Positions 44,432-53,018 of a DNA stretch of 64,000 nt are shown in pieces; position 1 is the first letter of the stretch; each line of letters begins with the position of its first letter. Position numbers and translations under genes: made by a program. Origin of the DNA: an uncultured Armatimonadota bacterium (GTDB lineage Bacteria; Armatimonadota; Fimbriimonadia; Fimbriimonadales; Fimbriimonadaceae); contig CAIYLG010000046.1 in NCBI GenBank assembly GCA_903927025.1, forward strand, positions 1-64,000, written 5' to 3'. The notes beneath the pieces were generated by a model. That model saw nothing but the letters and a program-made list of their open reading frames with translations, was not told where the DNA came from and made no database searches.

Positions 44432-45315
44432 CCCAGCTTGCTCCCGGACCGGGCCATGAAGATGTCGTCGAGGCTTACGCCGACGGTTCGAATCAACCTT
44501 CCACCGGATTTGTCGACCGCCAACTGAATGTCTTCGATGTCGGCGCGACAAATGGCTGTCCATCGGTTGCCTTCGCACTGCCAGCCGAAGGCACCTTCGA
44601 TGATTGGGGCAGCAACTGCCTGCTCAAAGGCGATTTCAATGCGGTGGTGAGTCTCCTTGACGTCAGCCAGTTCTTCATCCAGCACAACCTTGCCCGCCTG
44701 AACCATCACCACGCGATCTGAAACCTGCTCGACTTCAGCCAAGAGGTGGGAGGAGAACAGAACCGTTCGTCCTTCATCGGCGATCGTGCGGATGATCGCC
44801 CCGAGAATGTCTCGTCTCACGATAGGGTCCAATCCACTTGAGGGTTCGTCGAGAAGCAGAAGCTCCGGGCGGAAGGCAAGCGCCACTAAGAGACCGGCAC
44901 GAGCGCGCTGCCCTTTGGAGAGTGACCCTAGCTTTGCGGATGACGAAAGGCCAAACTCCTTTTGCAGGGTGTCGCAGTACTGCTGATCCCAGCCGGGATA
45001 GAAGGCAGCCGAGTAGCGAACCAGTTCCTCTACTTTCATCCACATCGGAAGGTCGCCCTCTTCTGAGAGGTATCCAATTCGCGAGAGGACGCCGGGAGGA
45101 TCCGCAACGGGGTCCTTTCCAAAGACTCTTACAGTGCCTTCCTCAGCACGTAGAAGCCCGAGGAGATGCTTGATCAGCGTGGTTTTGCCAGCCCCGTTTT
45201 GGCCAACGAGACCAAGGACGGTTCCACGCTCCAGTGTGAGATTGACGCCATCTAGGGCACGATGATTGCCAAACGTGCGTCCAAGACCTTTTACTTCAAT
45301 TACCGTTTCAGCCAC
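44428..45315 (-). CDS. ABC transporter ATP-binding protein (YtrB-like)
   Basis: The 295-aa protein is a complete ABC ATPase: Walker A GQNGAGKTT, signature LSKGQRARAGLLVAL (variant LSKGQ), Walker B LLLLDEPSSGLDP, and H-loop LFSSHLLAEVEQ. The C-terminal 80 residues form the small domain typical of drug or lantibiotic-type ABC-2 exporters. The GTG start at 45315 has GGAGG 6 nt upstream and overlaps the gntR stop by 8 nt, better than an upstream ATG at 45357 that lies within gntR. Confidence 0.94.
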   Translation of the reverse strand: MAETVIEVKGLGRTFGNHRALDGVNLTLERGTVLGLVGQNGAGKTTLIKHLLGLLRAEEGTVRVFGKDPVADPPGVLSRIGYLSEEGDLPMWMKVEELVRYSAAFYPGWDQQYCDTLQKEFGLSSSAKLGSLSKGQRARAGLLVALAFRPELLLLDEPSSGLDPIVRRDILGAIIRTIADEGRTVLFSSHLLAEVEQVSDRVVMVQAGKVVLDEELADVKETHHRIEIAFEQAVAAPIIEGAFGWQCEGNRWTAICRADIEDIQLAVDKSGGRLIRTVGVSLDDIFMARSGSKLG

Positions 45316-45727
45316 GGTCCACCTCCGATCCTTTCTCTGCCTCTGCCCTTGGCCCATGAGCCAACTCCCGATCCTTCACCAAATCAATCACCTCTGAAAG
45401 AGGAACGCGAAGTTGCCGACTCTCCACGATGAGGGAGTCCACTGTGGGGGTAAGCACCTCTTTGCGCTCCGATTTCACGGATTTCACATTGGTGTCGGCC
45501 ACGTAGGTCCCCATCCCTCGGCTGGATGTCACCACCCCTGCCGTCTCTAAATCGCGATAAGCTCGCGCCACCGTGTTGGGGTTCACCACAAGTTGATCCG
45601 CCAACGCCCGAATGCTGGGAAGTTCCTCTCCCGGCACCAACTCACCCGTTGCCACGCCCCTACGGATCTGTTGAATGATCTGCATATAGATCGGAACCCC
45701 ATCCGTCGGCGAAATGTACAGCCGCAT
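45308..45727 (-). CDS. GntR-family transcriptional regulator (YtrA subfamily)
   Basis: The 139-aa protein has a GntR winged helix (about residues 8-77: GVPIYMQIIQQIRRGVATGELVPGEELPSIRALADQLVVNPNTVARAYRDLETAGVV) and a short C-terminal helical domain of about 50 residues, the YtrA type. It heads an operon with an ABC ATPase and permease, exactly as in ytr-type loci, and likely represses it. A near-perfect 32-bp palindrome lies 19-50 bp upstream of the ATG, the presumed operator. No effector can be read from the sequence. Confidence 0.94.
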   Translation of the reverse strand: MRLYISPTDGVPIYMQIIQQIRRGVATGELVPGEELPSIRALADQLVVNPNTVARAYRDLETAGVVTSSRGMGTYVADTNVKSVKSERKEVLTPTVDSLIVESRQLRVPLSEVIDLVKDRELAHGPRAEAEKGSEVDRG

Positions 45728-45745
45728 ATTTGGTTAGACGAACCC

Positions 45746-45777
45746 TATCAGTGTACTAGTTCACTAATACACTGATA
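45746..45777. promoter_or_regulatory. Palindromic operator upstream of the YtrA-like regulator
   Basis: Two 15-bp arms (TATCAGTGTACTAGT at 45746-45760 and ACTAATACACTGATA at 45763-45777) are complementary except at one position, with 2 nt between them. It contains possible -10 hexamers on the minus strand. Position and symmetry fit binding by a GntR/YtrA dimer for autoregulation. Confidence 0.8.
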
Positions 45778-45858
45778 TTTTAAGAAAATTCTGAAATCTC
45801 GTGATTGTATTTAGGATCGGAAATGGAGCGCTGCCTTCAGGGTGAGTAATCTGCGCCA

Positions 45859-46626
45859 ATGAACGCGGCGCTTGCGCTATCAACCTACCGAGAAGAGCAG
45901 CGCTCCGTTACGTGGGCGAATGAGAGGCTGGAACGGATGCCCGGAGTGACTCGGCGAGGCACATCGGATGGACAGATCAACTGGGTCTCAGCCTATCAGC
46001 TCACACCAGAAAACGCGGATGCCGCGATTGCAGCCGAAATCCTGCACTTCAACAAGCTGGGAGTCGAATTCGAATGGAAGCTGTTCTCATTCGATGAACC
46101 GACTGACCTTCAGGCGCACCTCTCGAAGGCAGGGTTTGAGATTGGTGATCGCGAAGCGCTTGTGATGTTCGACCTGCAGGATGGGCTAGAAGGCTTTGAG
46201 GCTGATCGAGATGTCGAGGTTCGCCACGCGAACACCCCGGCCGTCATTGCAGACTACCGACAGATTACAGAGTCAGTATTCGATAAGGATTTCGCCCTGA
46301 CCGAGTCTCACCTCCTCGCCGCCCTTGAGACCGGCAATCCCGGTCATGACGCGTTCGTTGCCTACGTGAACGATGAGCCGGTCTCCGGCGGTCGGCTTTA
46401 CACAGACCCCAACAGCGCCTTTGGCGGACTTTACGGTGGAGGCACCTTGCCAGCTTTCCGAGGAAAAGGAATCTATCGGTCGGTGGTGAGGGCAAGAGCT
46501 GAATTTGCTCTGAACCAGGGTTGCCGCTACGTTTTAGTCGATGCGATGCCGACCAGTCTGCCTATCCTCCTCCGTCAAGGCTTTGTTCACGTTGCCGACT
46601 CATGGGCCTGCACCCTCAATTGTTAA
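45859..46626 (+). CDS. GNAT-family N-acetyltransferase
   Basis: The 255-aa protein has its GNAT core in the C-terminal half: DVEVRHANTPAVIADYRQITESVF, then AFVAYVNDEPVSGGRLY (beta strands), and the acetyl-CoA binding motif LPAFRGKGIYRSVVRARAEFAL, ending YVLVDAMPTSLPILLRQGFVHV. The N-terminal 120 residues are a second, degenerate GNAT-like half with HFNKLGVEFEWKLF. Substrate unknown. TAATCT lies 6 nt before the ATG with no Shine-Dalgarno, a leaderless candidate. Confidence 0.92.
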   Translation: MNAALALSTYREEQRSVTWANERLERMPGVTRRGTSDGQINWVSAYQLTPENADAAIAAEILHFNKLGVEFEWKLFSFDEPTDLQAHLSKAGFEIGDREALVMFDLQDGLEGFEADRDVEVRHANTPAVIADYRQITESVFDKDFALTESHLLAALETGNPGHDAFVAYVNDEPVSGGRLYTDPNSAFGGLYGGGTLPAFRGKGIYRSVVRARAEFALNQGCRYVLVDAMPTSLPILLRQGFVHVADSWACTLNC

Positions 46627-46677
46627 CTTGCAGAAATGCTGACTTCGTTGGATACTGAGTTAACTCGGGATGCAACC

Positions 46678-49161
46678 ATGTCCAGAGCGCAATCGGAACG
46701 TACCATGCAACAACGGCGAAGCACTAACTTTTCAACTGCACTCAAAGTCTCCCGACTTCTCCTCGGAGTCGCATCTGTTGGAGTCCTGGCCGTCCAGTCT
46801 GCAGATGCTCAAACAGTGCTGACTCCGAAGGCAGTGTATGAGGGGCTAACTTCCCCATTCTCAGAGGCGATCTCTCCAGACGGCAGCATTATCGCGCTCC
46901 CGGCTCCCGGAGCGATCAAGCTCATCTCAGCAAAAACAGGCAGTACGCTCAAGTTTATTGCGGCCGACACATTCTCGATAACGAATGCGCTCGCCTTCAC
47001 GCCGGATGGTCGCCGCATCATCGCCGCCGGTGCTAAGTATCAGCTTGGAGCTCCCAACAACGGGATTCTGCAGGTGCTTGACGTTGCTACTGGCAAACTT
47101 CTCGCCAATCTGCCGACATCCGCGGGCTTTGTGCTGCGCTCGATATCGGTGTCTCCGGATGGAAGAACGCTGGTCTCTGGTGGAGCAGACCGCAACTCAA
47201 CAACGCAGATACCTTCCGGCATCCTTGAAATCTGGAACCTGTCAACCTACAAGCTCAGCACTACCCTTCCAACCGGCGCCGTATATTCGGTGAACTCCAC
47301 AGCGCTGTCTGCGGATGGCTCCAAACTAGCTGTTGGCGGAGAAAATGCCTCTACGACGGCGGGTGGAGTGGTTGAGCTGTGGGACCTGAAATCGAAAAAG
47401 CGCGTACAAACCTATCCGACTCAAGCGACGGAATACATTGTGTCTGTCGCCCTCTCTGCAGACGGCAAGTACCTCGCTGGTGGCGGATCAAGCTACCAGG
47501 CCTCCTCGGGAACAACGGCGGGAACGCTGGAAATATGGAATACAATCAGCGGCAAACTTCTCGCAGAATTGCCGACCCAACAAACCTTTGGCGTGGAAGG
47601 CATCCGGTTCAGCCCCAATTCTAAGATTCTGGCGGACTGTGGCAACACCCAAGGCGCGCCGATTGGAGTGGAGACTTGGGATACGTCGACGCTTAAGCCA
47701 CTGGGCAACCTGAATGTTTCGGGATTAGGCACCTCCTGCATTGCATTTTTCCCTCAAGGATCCTCGCTCTGTGTTGGCGTCCAGGGCACACTTTCAGGCG
47801 TTCATGTCGGGGGAGTCGAAATCTGGAGTACCAAAACGTGGGCACTTTCCGGCCAGTTCACGCAAGATTCCAGCCAGCGATTTGCGAGTTCGGTCCCAAT
47901 TCCAGGCTCCAACCAGATTCTATTCGCCGGCCAAACATCCGCCTCTGGCAAGTCGCTGGGGCAATTCGGCACTTGGGACATCACCCAGCAGACCCTTAGC
48001 CTCCTTCCGACCAGTTTGGCCGTGGCGGGTGGCGGCGCAAGCTGTGTCGCCGTCACCAGAGACGGCACGCTGGGAGCGGTATCCGGTCAAGTTGGAACGA
48101 ATGGGATTATTGAACTATGGGATCTGAAAGCGAGGAAGCTGGTTGCCACCCTTCCAACTTCGGCGACCGCCGAGACCGGCCTTTCGTTTTCAACCGATAG
48201 CTCAACCTTGGCATCCACCGGTCGAAATGGATCGGGTGGAGGCGTGCTCGAGATCTGGTCTGCGTCCTCGCACAAACTCATAGGCTCGCTAAGTCGACCG
48301 TCACCCCTCGTCTCCGTCGCTTTCGCACCGAACGGTCAGCAGGTCGCAGCAGGCGAAACAACGACCAACTCTCCTTTTGGTGGAACCGGTGATGTTTTGG
48401 TGGCAGACGTTTCGACTCTTAGCGTTCGCAACATCATTGGCGGCTCGGCAACCACGGTTGTCTCCCACCTTACGTACTCGCCGGATGGATTGACGCTCGG
48501 GGCTGGCGGCTACTACACCGATTCAACGACCGGAAATTCAGTAATAGCCGTGCAGCTATGGAACCCCTCAACCGGAGCATCCATCGGCAATTTGGCGTTG
48601 CCAAACAGCGGCGCAGCCCTGTCGCAAATCGCTTTCTCACCAGACGGTGGGACTTTATTTACAGCTAGCGGTGGATTCACCCTTTCTAACTACCTTCAAG
48701 CATTTGACTCATCGTCACTGAAACTGAAAGCGTCATACAGCCTTCCTCAGGTGATTTCCATGAACTCGATTGGCTTTGCCTCATCGGGCAAAGACCTGTT
48801 CCTGGGGTGCTCTGTGCCCCTTTTCGTCACGGAGAATGCGTTCTATACTCCGTTCGCCTTTGGCGGCTTCTCCGTGAATCCGCCAAAGGTTCCGGACGGT
48901 AGCATTGCAACGGCATCGGTGACCCTGGTTGAACCCGCACCGCCTGGCGGCATCACTGTCCTCCTCAAGTCAGACAAATCCGCAGCCCGTGTCCCAGCGC
49001 AGATTCATATTCCTGCCGGAAGTCGAGTGGGGACCTTCACCGTGCACACATCGCAGGTCCCCAACGTTGTGATCGCAACGCTAACGGCGACGATTGGGAA
49101 GATCTCCACAACGGCACAGCTGCAGATCAACCCAGTCCCTCCACCCTCAACCGGACACTAA
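46678..49161 (+). CDS. Secreted WD40-type beta-propeller protein
   Basis: The 827-aa protein has a signal peptide (KVSRLLLGVASVGVLAVQSADAQ) and about a dozen WD40-like repeats, each with an SPDG-type turn (SPDGSIIA, TPDGRRII, SPDGRTLV, SADGSKLA, SADGKYLA) and a late EIWN/ELWD strand, enough for two propellers. Many repeats carry a Ser/Thr/Gly-rich insert between strands. The last 90 residues form an Ig-like domain (DGSIATASVTLVEPAPPGGITVLLKS) seen in secreted proteins of this type. Start choice is uncertain: 46678 has GGGA 7 nt upstream, while 46636 has TAACTT 6 nt upstream and would add 14 residues. Function is likely binding. Confidence 0.85.
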   Translation: MSRAQSERTMQQRRSTNFSTALKVSRLLLGVASVGVLAVQSADAQTVLTPKAVYEGLTSPFSEAISPDGSIIALPAPGAIKLISAKTGSTLKFIAADTFSITNALAFTPDGRRIIAAGAKYQLGAPNNGILQVLDVATGKLLANLPTSAGFVLRSISVSPDGRTLVSGGADRNSTTQIPSGILEIWNLSTYKLSTTLPTGAVYSVNSTALSADGSKLAVGGENASTTAGGVVELWDLKSKKRVQTYPTQATEYIVSVALSADGKYLAGGGSSYQASSGTTAGTLEIWNTISGKLLAELPTQQTFGVEGIRFSPNSKILADCGNTQGAPIGVETWDTSTLKPLGNLNVSGLGTSCIAFFPQGSSLCVGVQGTLSGVHVGGVEIWSTKTWALSGQFTQDSSQRFASSVPIPGSNQILFAGQTSASGKSLGQFGTWDITQQTLSLLPTSLAVAGGGASCVAVTRDGTLGAVSGQVGTNGIIELWDLKARKLVATLPTSATAETGLSFSTDSSTLASTGRNGSGGGVLEIWSASSHKLIGSLSRPSPLVSVAFAPNGQQVAAGETTTNSPFGGTGDVLVADVSTLSVRNIIGGSATTVVSHLTYSPDGLTLGAGGYYTDSTTGNSVIAVQLWNPSTGASIGNLALPNSGAALSQIAFSPDGGTLFTASGGFTLSNYLQAFDSSSLKLKASYSLPQVISMNSIGFASSGKDLFLGCSVPLFVTENAFYTPFAFGGFSVNPPKVPDGSIATASVTLVEPAPPGGITVLLKSDKSAARVPAQIHIPAGSRVGTFTVHTSQVPNVVIATLTATIGKISTTAQLQINPVPPPSTGH

Positions 49162-49187
49162 CGGTGTCGTTGGGGGCGGAAGCGCCG

Positions 49188-51323
49188 CTAGTCGATTCTT
49201 CCGCTTGCCGGAAACTTGAACGGCCAATCCGGGATCGGCGACGTGAAGTCGTAAGACGTGAAGCTCATGTAGGTTGGCGAGCCATCGGCGGCATATAGAG
49301 TCACCTTGAACGGTGCCCAGACGCCATCAACTTCTCTGTAGTCGCTAAACGTGGCGTAGCTTCCTCCCCCTCCAGACGAGCTTTGCTTGAGCAACCTGAA
49401 AGTTTTGGTTGAGTACCAAGATTTGAGCACGCTGAAATTGACCTTATCCGTGCCTTCTAAGAGGTAGGCGCTTTCCCCATCGACTTTCTCCTCCGCCGTA
49501 ATCACCAGCTTGCTGAAGCGAAGCTTGGGATGGAGCAGGGCGAGGTCATCCATTTCCGAATTAACCGTGCCATTAGGAGTGATGCGTCTCGGATAGGCCC
49601 GAGTGTGTCCAATCAGCTGAGCAGCAAGACTCGGTGTATTGATCGACAGCATATTGGAGAAACGCCGCCCCAAGGCATATGCCTGAGCGAACTCTGCAGT
49701 CTCAACACCATCTCTTCGATATCGAAGACCCACCAGGTGGACTCCATCAGCTGGCATCACTGCCTCAAAGTGGACGGTGAAGTGGCCAACTTTTTTATAC
49801 GCTTCCACGCCGCCCGTGCCCTCAATGACCTTAGCGACGAGGTCGTCTACCGAAATCGGAGACTTATAGGGACCGGCTTTGACAAAACGAAGTTTTGCTG
49901 GCCCCTGCTCAAGCAAGAGTTCAGTCACTTTAGGGTTCTTCTCGCTGGGAACAAATGAAATGCGGAGCTTGGGTGCGGCCGGGTTCTCAAAAGCGTACGT
50001 CCCATCTGCGATCTTCTTGAGTGCCAACGTGACCGGGCCCTGAGTGAAGTTCCACTGCGGACCCTTCTTCGAAATCGTGAACGTGAGCGGTGGGGCCTTG
50101 GACTCGTAATCACCCGCCACAGATGGGTCAGCATCTTTGAATTCCTGCTTCGCGGCGGTCTTGGCTGCTGGCTTGCCTTCAGCCTTGGAAACCAATTCCG
50201 GGCCGACAAGTTCTTCGTAGATAGCAGATCTTGCCGCGCCGGGGGCTGGGGAACCGTCTGCATTCGTGAGGATGGCTACCCCGATGTGCTTCTCTGGCAA
50301 CATCGAGACCTCAGCGCTGAACCCGTCAATATTTCCGCCGTGGTCAACTTGGGTGGTGTCACCCCATTTGCCCAACATCCAGCCGAATCCGTAATCAATG
50401 CCCTCGACCACAGTCATCCTGGGCTTGCGCTGTTCCAAGACGGCTTCCGGAGCAAACAGCTGATGTCCTTCGAAGTTGCCATTATTGAGCTGTAGTCGAA
50501 GCCACTGGCTCAGATCATCGACGGACGAAACAAGCGATCCCGCCGGGCCGATGGCATCTACATTGTGCAGATCCAGCGGTCGGTCTGGTGCTGAGTATCC
50601 CGTTGCATGGTCTGCCTGCTGGGCAAGAAACATGGTGTGGGCCGAGGAGTGGCCCATGCCAAGGGGATCGAAGATCTTGTGCTGCACGAGGTCGGCATAG
50701 GGCTCGCCATAAACTTTGGCGTCGATGAGGCCGGTGAGCATCAGCATCATGTTCGAATACAGAAACTTCTCGCCGATCTTATTGGTCGGTTTGGCGCCGT
50801 CAAGGATTTGAACAAGCTCATCACTGTTGAAATCCCCTGCCCACCACGCGAAATCAGTTCGTGGAAAGCCGGATCGATGACTCATGATGTCGGTGATCGT
50901 GAGCTTCTCCCTTTGCTCGGGCGCGGCTGGCACAAACTTTGGGATGTATTTCGTCGGACTGTCCGTCAGCTTCAGCTTCCCTTCCGCCGCAGCCTCCGTC
51001 GCCAGTAGGCAGGTGAATGCTTTAGAGGTTGAACCAATGGCGTAAACCGTCCCTGGAGTCGCTGGAAGATTCTTGGCGGCATCACGCTGCCCAAAGCCTC
51101 GGCGGTAGATGACCTTATCGTCCTTGACGATGACCACCGACATACCCACAACTCCAGCGCGCTTTCGAATTTCTTCAAGCTTCTTGGTGATTCTCTCAAG
51201 TTGCTTCGCCTCGGCTGGGCTCTCCTTGGCAACGGAGAGAACTGGAGCAATGACCAGGCAGCTCCCAAGTAGGAATCGAGGCATCTGGTGGGCAAAATAT
51301 CGCGGCGGAATCATCGAAGGCAT
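49188..51323 (-). CDS. Secreted serine hydrolase with large C-terminal extension
   Basis: The 711-aa protein (698 if started at 51284) has a signal segment FLLGSCLVIAPVLSVA and a beta-lactamase/DD-peptidase fold: S-x-x-K in GSTSKAFT, Y-S-N in FLYSNMMLM, and HGG in VDHGGNIDGF. The catalytic domain ends near residue 385. A second part (about 400-500) resembles the DUF3471-like beta domain (VAGDYESKAPPLTFTIS), and a third part (about 505-711) is an outer-membrane-lipoprotein-sorting-like fold (VDDLVAKVIEGTGGVEAYKKV...). It is unrelated in length to the serine hydrolase at 26789-28177. No Shine-Dalgarno is visible. Confidence 0.9.
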   Translation of the reverse strand: MPSMIPPRYFAHQMPRFLLGSCLVIAPVLSVAKESPAEAKQLERITKKLEEIRKRAGVVGMSVVIVKDDKVIYRRGFGQRDAAKNLPATPGTVYAIGSTSKAFTCLLATEAAAEGKLKLTDSPTKYIPKFVPAAPEQREKLTITDIMSHRSGFPRTDFAWWAGDFNSDELVQILDGAKPTNKIGEKFLYSNMMLMLTGLIDAKVYGEPYADLVQHKIFDPLGMGHSSAHTMFLAQQADHATGYSAPDRPLDLHNVDAIGPAGSLVSSVDDLSQWLRLQLNNGNFEGHQLFAPEAVLEQRKPRMTVVEGIDYGFGWMLGKWGDTTQVDHGGNIDGFSAEVSMLPEKHIGVAILTNADGSPAPGAARSAIYEELVGPELVSKAEGKPAAKTAAKQEFKDADPSVAGDYESKAPPLTFTISKKGPQWNFTQGPVTLALKKIADGTYAFENPAAPKLRISFVPSEKNPKVTELLLEQGPAKLRFVKAGPYKSPISVDDLVAKVIEGTGGVEAYKKVGHFTVHFEAVMPADGVHLVGLRYRRDGVETAEFAQAYALGRRFSNMLSINTPSLAAQLIGHTRAYPRRITPNGTVNSEMDDLALLHPKLRFSKLVITAEEKVDGESAYLLEGTDKVNFSVLKSWYSTKTFRLLKQSSSGGGGSYATFSDYREVDGVWAPFKVTLYAADGSPTYMSFTSYDFTSPIPDWPFKFPASGRID

Positions 51324-51710
51324 GTTACACAGGATTACGACCCCGATTGCGCAGGGTTTCAGCTAACGCACCTAGGTGTTGGCAAACCAAGTAGGTTGAG
51401 AACCGTCGTTCTGCCAAAGATGCTTCAAAGCAAGTCTATCAGCTCACTCAAGGTGCCCCCAAACCTCAGCGAATCTCGTCATCTAGGCACAGGTTGGCCG
51501 CCCTAGCGGCTTACCCGTGGAATTGCAGAAGTTGCAAATCACTAAGAATATGGTCTGTAGATGATGCCAACCAGGAGGTGGTCCAGGTTCCCTCCACCGC
51601 CATTTCCGTGGCGGGAGAGGGGACCGATTTACTGCGCCTTGGTTGAGCTAAGAATAGATAGCGCTGCGTTTGCCAAATCCTCAATCCATGCCCAAAGGCG
51701 GTATGAACCG
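51324..51710. other. 387-bp intergenic region with GC-rich hairpins
   Basis: No gene is recognised between two minus-strand genes. The stretch holds a GC-rich hairpin near 51503-51516 (GCCGC/GCGGC), a larger hairpin at 51590-51621 (CCGCCA/TGGCGG, with an outer CCCTC/GAGGG) of the dispersed type, and a small GCGGT/ACCGC hairpin at 51698-51711 touching the DUF1501 stop codon, followed on the minus strand by CTTTGG, which may be a weak terminator. Confidence 0.5.
51590..51621. repeat. Dispersed-type intergenic hairpin
   Basis: CCGCCA (51597-51602), a 6-nt loop and TGGCGG (51609-51614) form a perfect stem, extended outward by CCCTC and GAGGG with a 2-nt internal mismatch. It resembles in style the hairpins at 28195-28365 and 56790-56825, all in gaps between genes. 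Confidence 0.55.
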
Positions 51711-52985
51711 CTAAATCAACTTAAGAGCGTCATACTTCCCGCCAAGAACCTTTTGAGAATCAGCACCGAGCCAGGAATCGAGGACGTTGGCGTAGACGCG
51801 ACGAAAGTCTGTGGTGAACTTCAAGTCGCCGTCTTTCAGATCCGTCAGACTCGGGTGCTCGCCGTGAACACCGCCCTTCACTGCCCCGCCGGCCACAAAC
51901 ATCATGCTGGCAGTGCCATGATCGGTACCGTTGGAGTCGTTCTCCTCTGCCCTGCGGCCGAACTCAGAGAAGGTCATGAGGGTGACGTCGTTCATACGAC
52001 CCTGCGATTCCATGTCATGGAAGAAGGCGACGAGCGTCTCAGCAATGGTTCCGAGCAACTGACCGTGCGCGTACGGCTGGTTGGCGTGGGTATCGAACCC
52101 ACCGACCGAGACGTAATAGACACGCGTCGAAAGCCCGCCGATGATGAGCTTGGCGACAGACTGCATCGAGTTGGCAAAGTCGTTGTACTGCGGGTAGCGC
52201 GACTCTTTGCTCGCCTTCTTGTCGTAGGTTGCAAGCGCTGTGCGGATTTCGGTGGTGTTTGTATAAGCGTGCTGACCAACTTTGCGGATGAAGTCCAGAT
52301 GGCTGTTCGCCACCGTGCCCTGGCTATATATCGCGCGGCGCGCAGCCAGCTTTGCCTGCGCTTCGGTGTCCCCTTTGTTGGAGCTGGTAAACGGATCTTC
52401 CTGACCTTGACTGTAAACCGACGCGGCCATTTCCTCGGCAGTGAATGCCAATGGCATGTTTCCGCTTAGGGTAAGCCCGGAGAGCGGGTTGGTTTTGAGA
52501 TGTCCATCCTCGTTGAAATAGCGCGCCACCCAGCCGACCCTCTCCTTCATTTGATGCGCAGGATCGGCGAGCTGCCAGATGTCCATCGACTCAAAGTGGC
52601 TGTAGTTGGGGTTGGGGTAGCCCACGCCGTTGACCACGGCAAGGTGACCCTTTTCGTACAGCTCCATCAGCGGCTTCATCCGGGGATGGAGGCCGAGGTT
52701 CTTGTCAATCGGAATGACTTCCTGCTTGCGAACACCAATCTTGGGACGAAGCTTTTGATACACGGGATCAAGGTAGGGGACAACCGTGTTCAGGCCGTCG
52801 TTGCCGCCACCGAATTCGACCAGGACAAGAATCTTGTCAGTGGAGGAAGGGGAGGATCCGAGGGAGGCCAGTTTGCCAAGCGTGTTCGCCTGCGCCGCTT
52901 CCATAAACAGCGCCGGCATCCCGATGCCCATCGCCACAAAGCTCATTCCGTTGTGCAGAAACTCTCTTCTTGTTTGTCCGCTCAT
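51711..52985 (-). CDS. DUF1501 family protein with Tat signal
   Basis: The 424-aa protein has a twin-arginine signal (TRREFLHNGMSFVAMGIG), followed by ILVLVEFGGGNDGLNTVVPYLDPVY, then DKNLGLHPRMKPLMELYEKGHLAVVNGVGYPNPNYSHFESMDIWQ, VYYVSVGGFDTHANQ and MTFSEFGRRAEENDSNGTDHGTASMMFVAGG. These match DUF1501 (sulfatase/alkaline-phosphatase-like fold). The paired DUF1800 gene lies 33 bp upstream. DUF1501-DUF1800 pairs are common in Armatimonadota, Planctomycetota and Proteobacteria; their function is not established. A small hairpin spans the stop. Confidence 0.96.
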   Translation of the reverse strand: MSGQTRREFLHNGMSFVAMGIGMPALFMEAAQANTLGKLASLGSSPSSTDKILVLVEFGGGNDGLNTVVPYLDPVYQKLRPKIGVRKQEVIPIDKNLGLHPRMKPLMELYEKGHLAVVNGVGYPNPNYSHFESMDIWQLADPAHQMKERVGWVARYFNEDGHLKTNPLSGLTLSGNMPLAFTAEEMAASVYSQGQEDPFTSSNKGDTEAQAKLAARRAIYSQGTVANSHLDFIRKVGQHAYTNTTEIRTALATYDKKASKESRYPQYNDFANSMQSVAKLIIGGLSTRVYYVSVGGFDTHANQPYAHGQLLGTIAETLVAFFHDMESQGRMNDVTLMTFSEFGRRAEENDSNGTDHGTASMMFVAGGAVKGGVHGEHPSLTDLKDGDLKFTTDFRRVYANVLDSWLGADSQKVLGGKYDALKLI

Positions 52986-53018
52986 CTGATTTCTCTTCTC
53001 TGTTCCAAGTGAATGGGG

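Noticed and set aside
51561-52469. 302-codon plus-strand open frame opposite DUF1501
   Set aside because: It is antisense to a clear DUF1501 gene and has no domain or ribosome-binding site.
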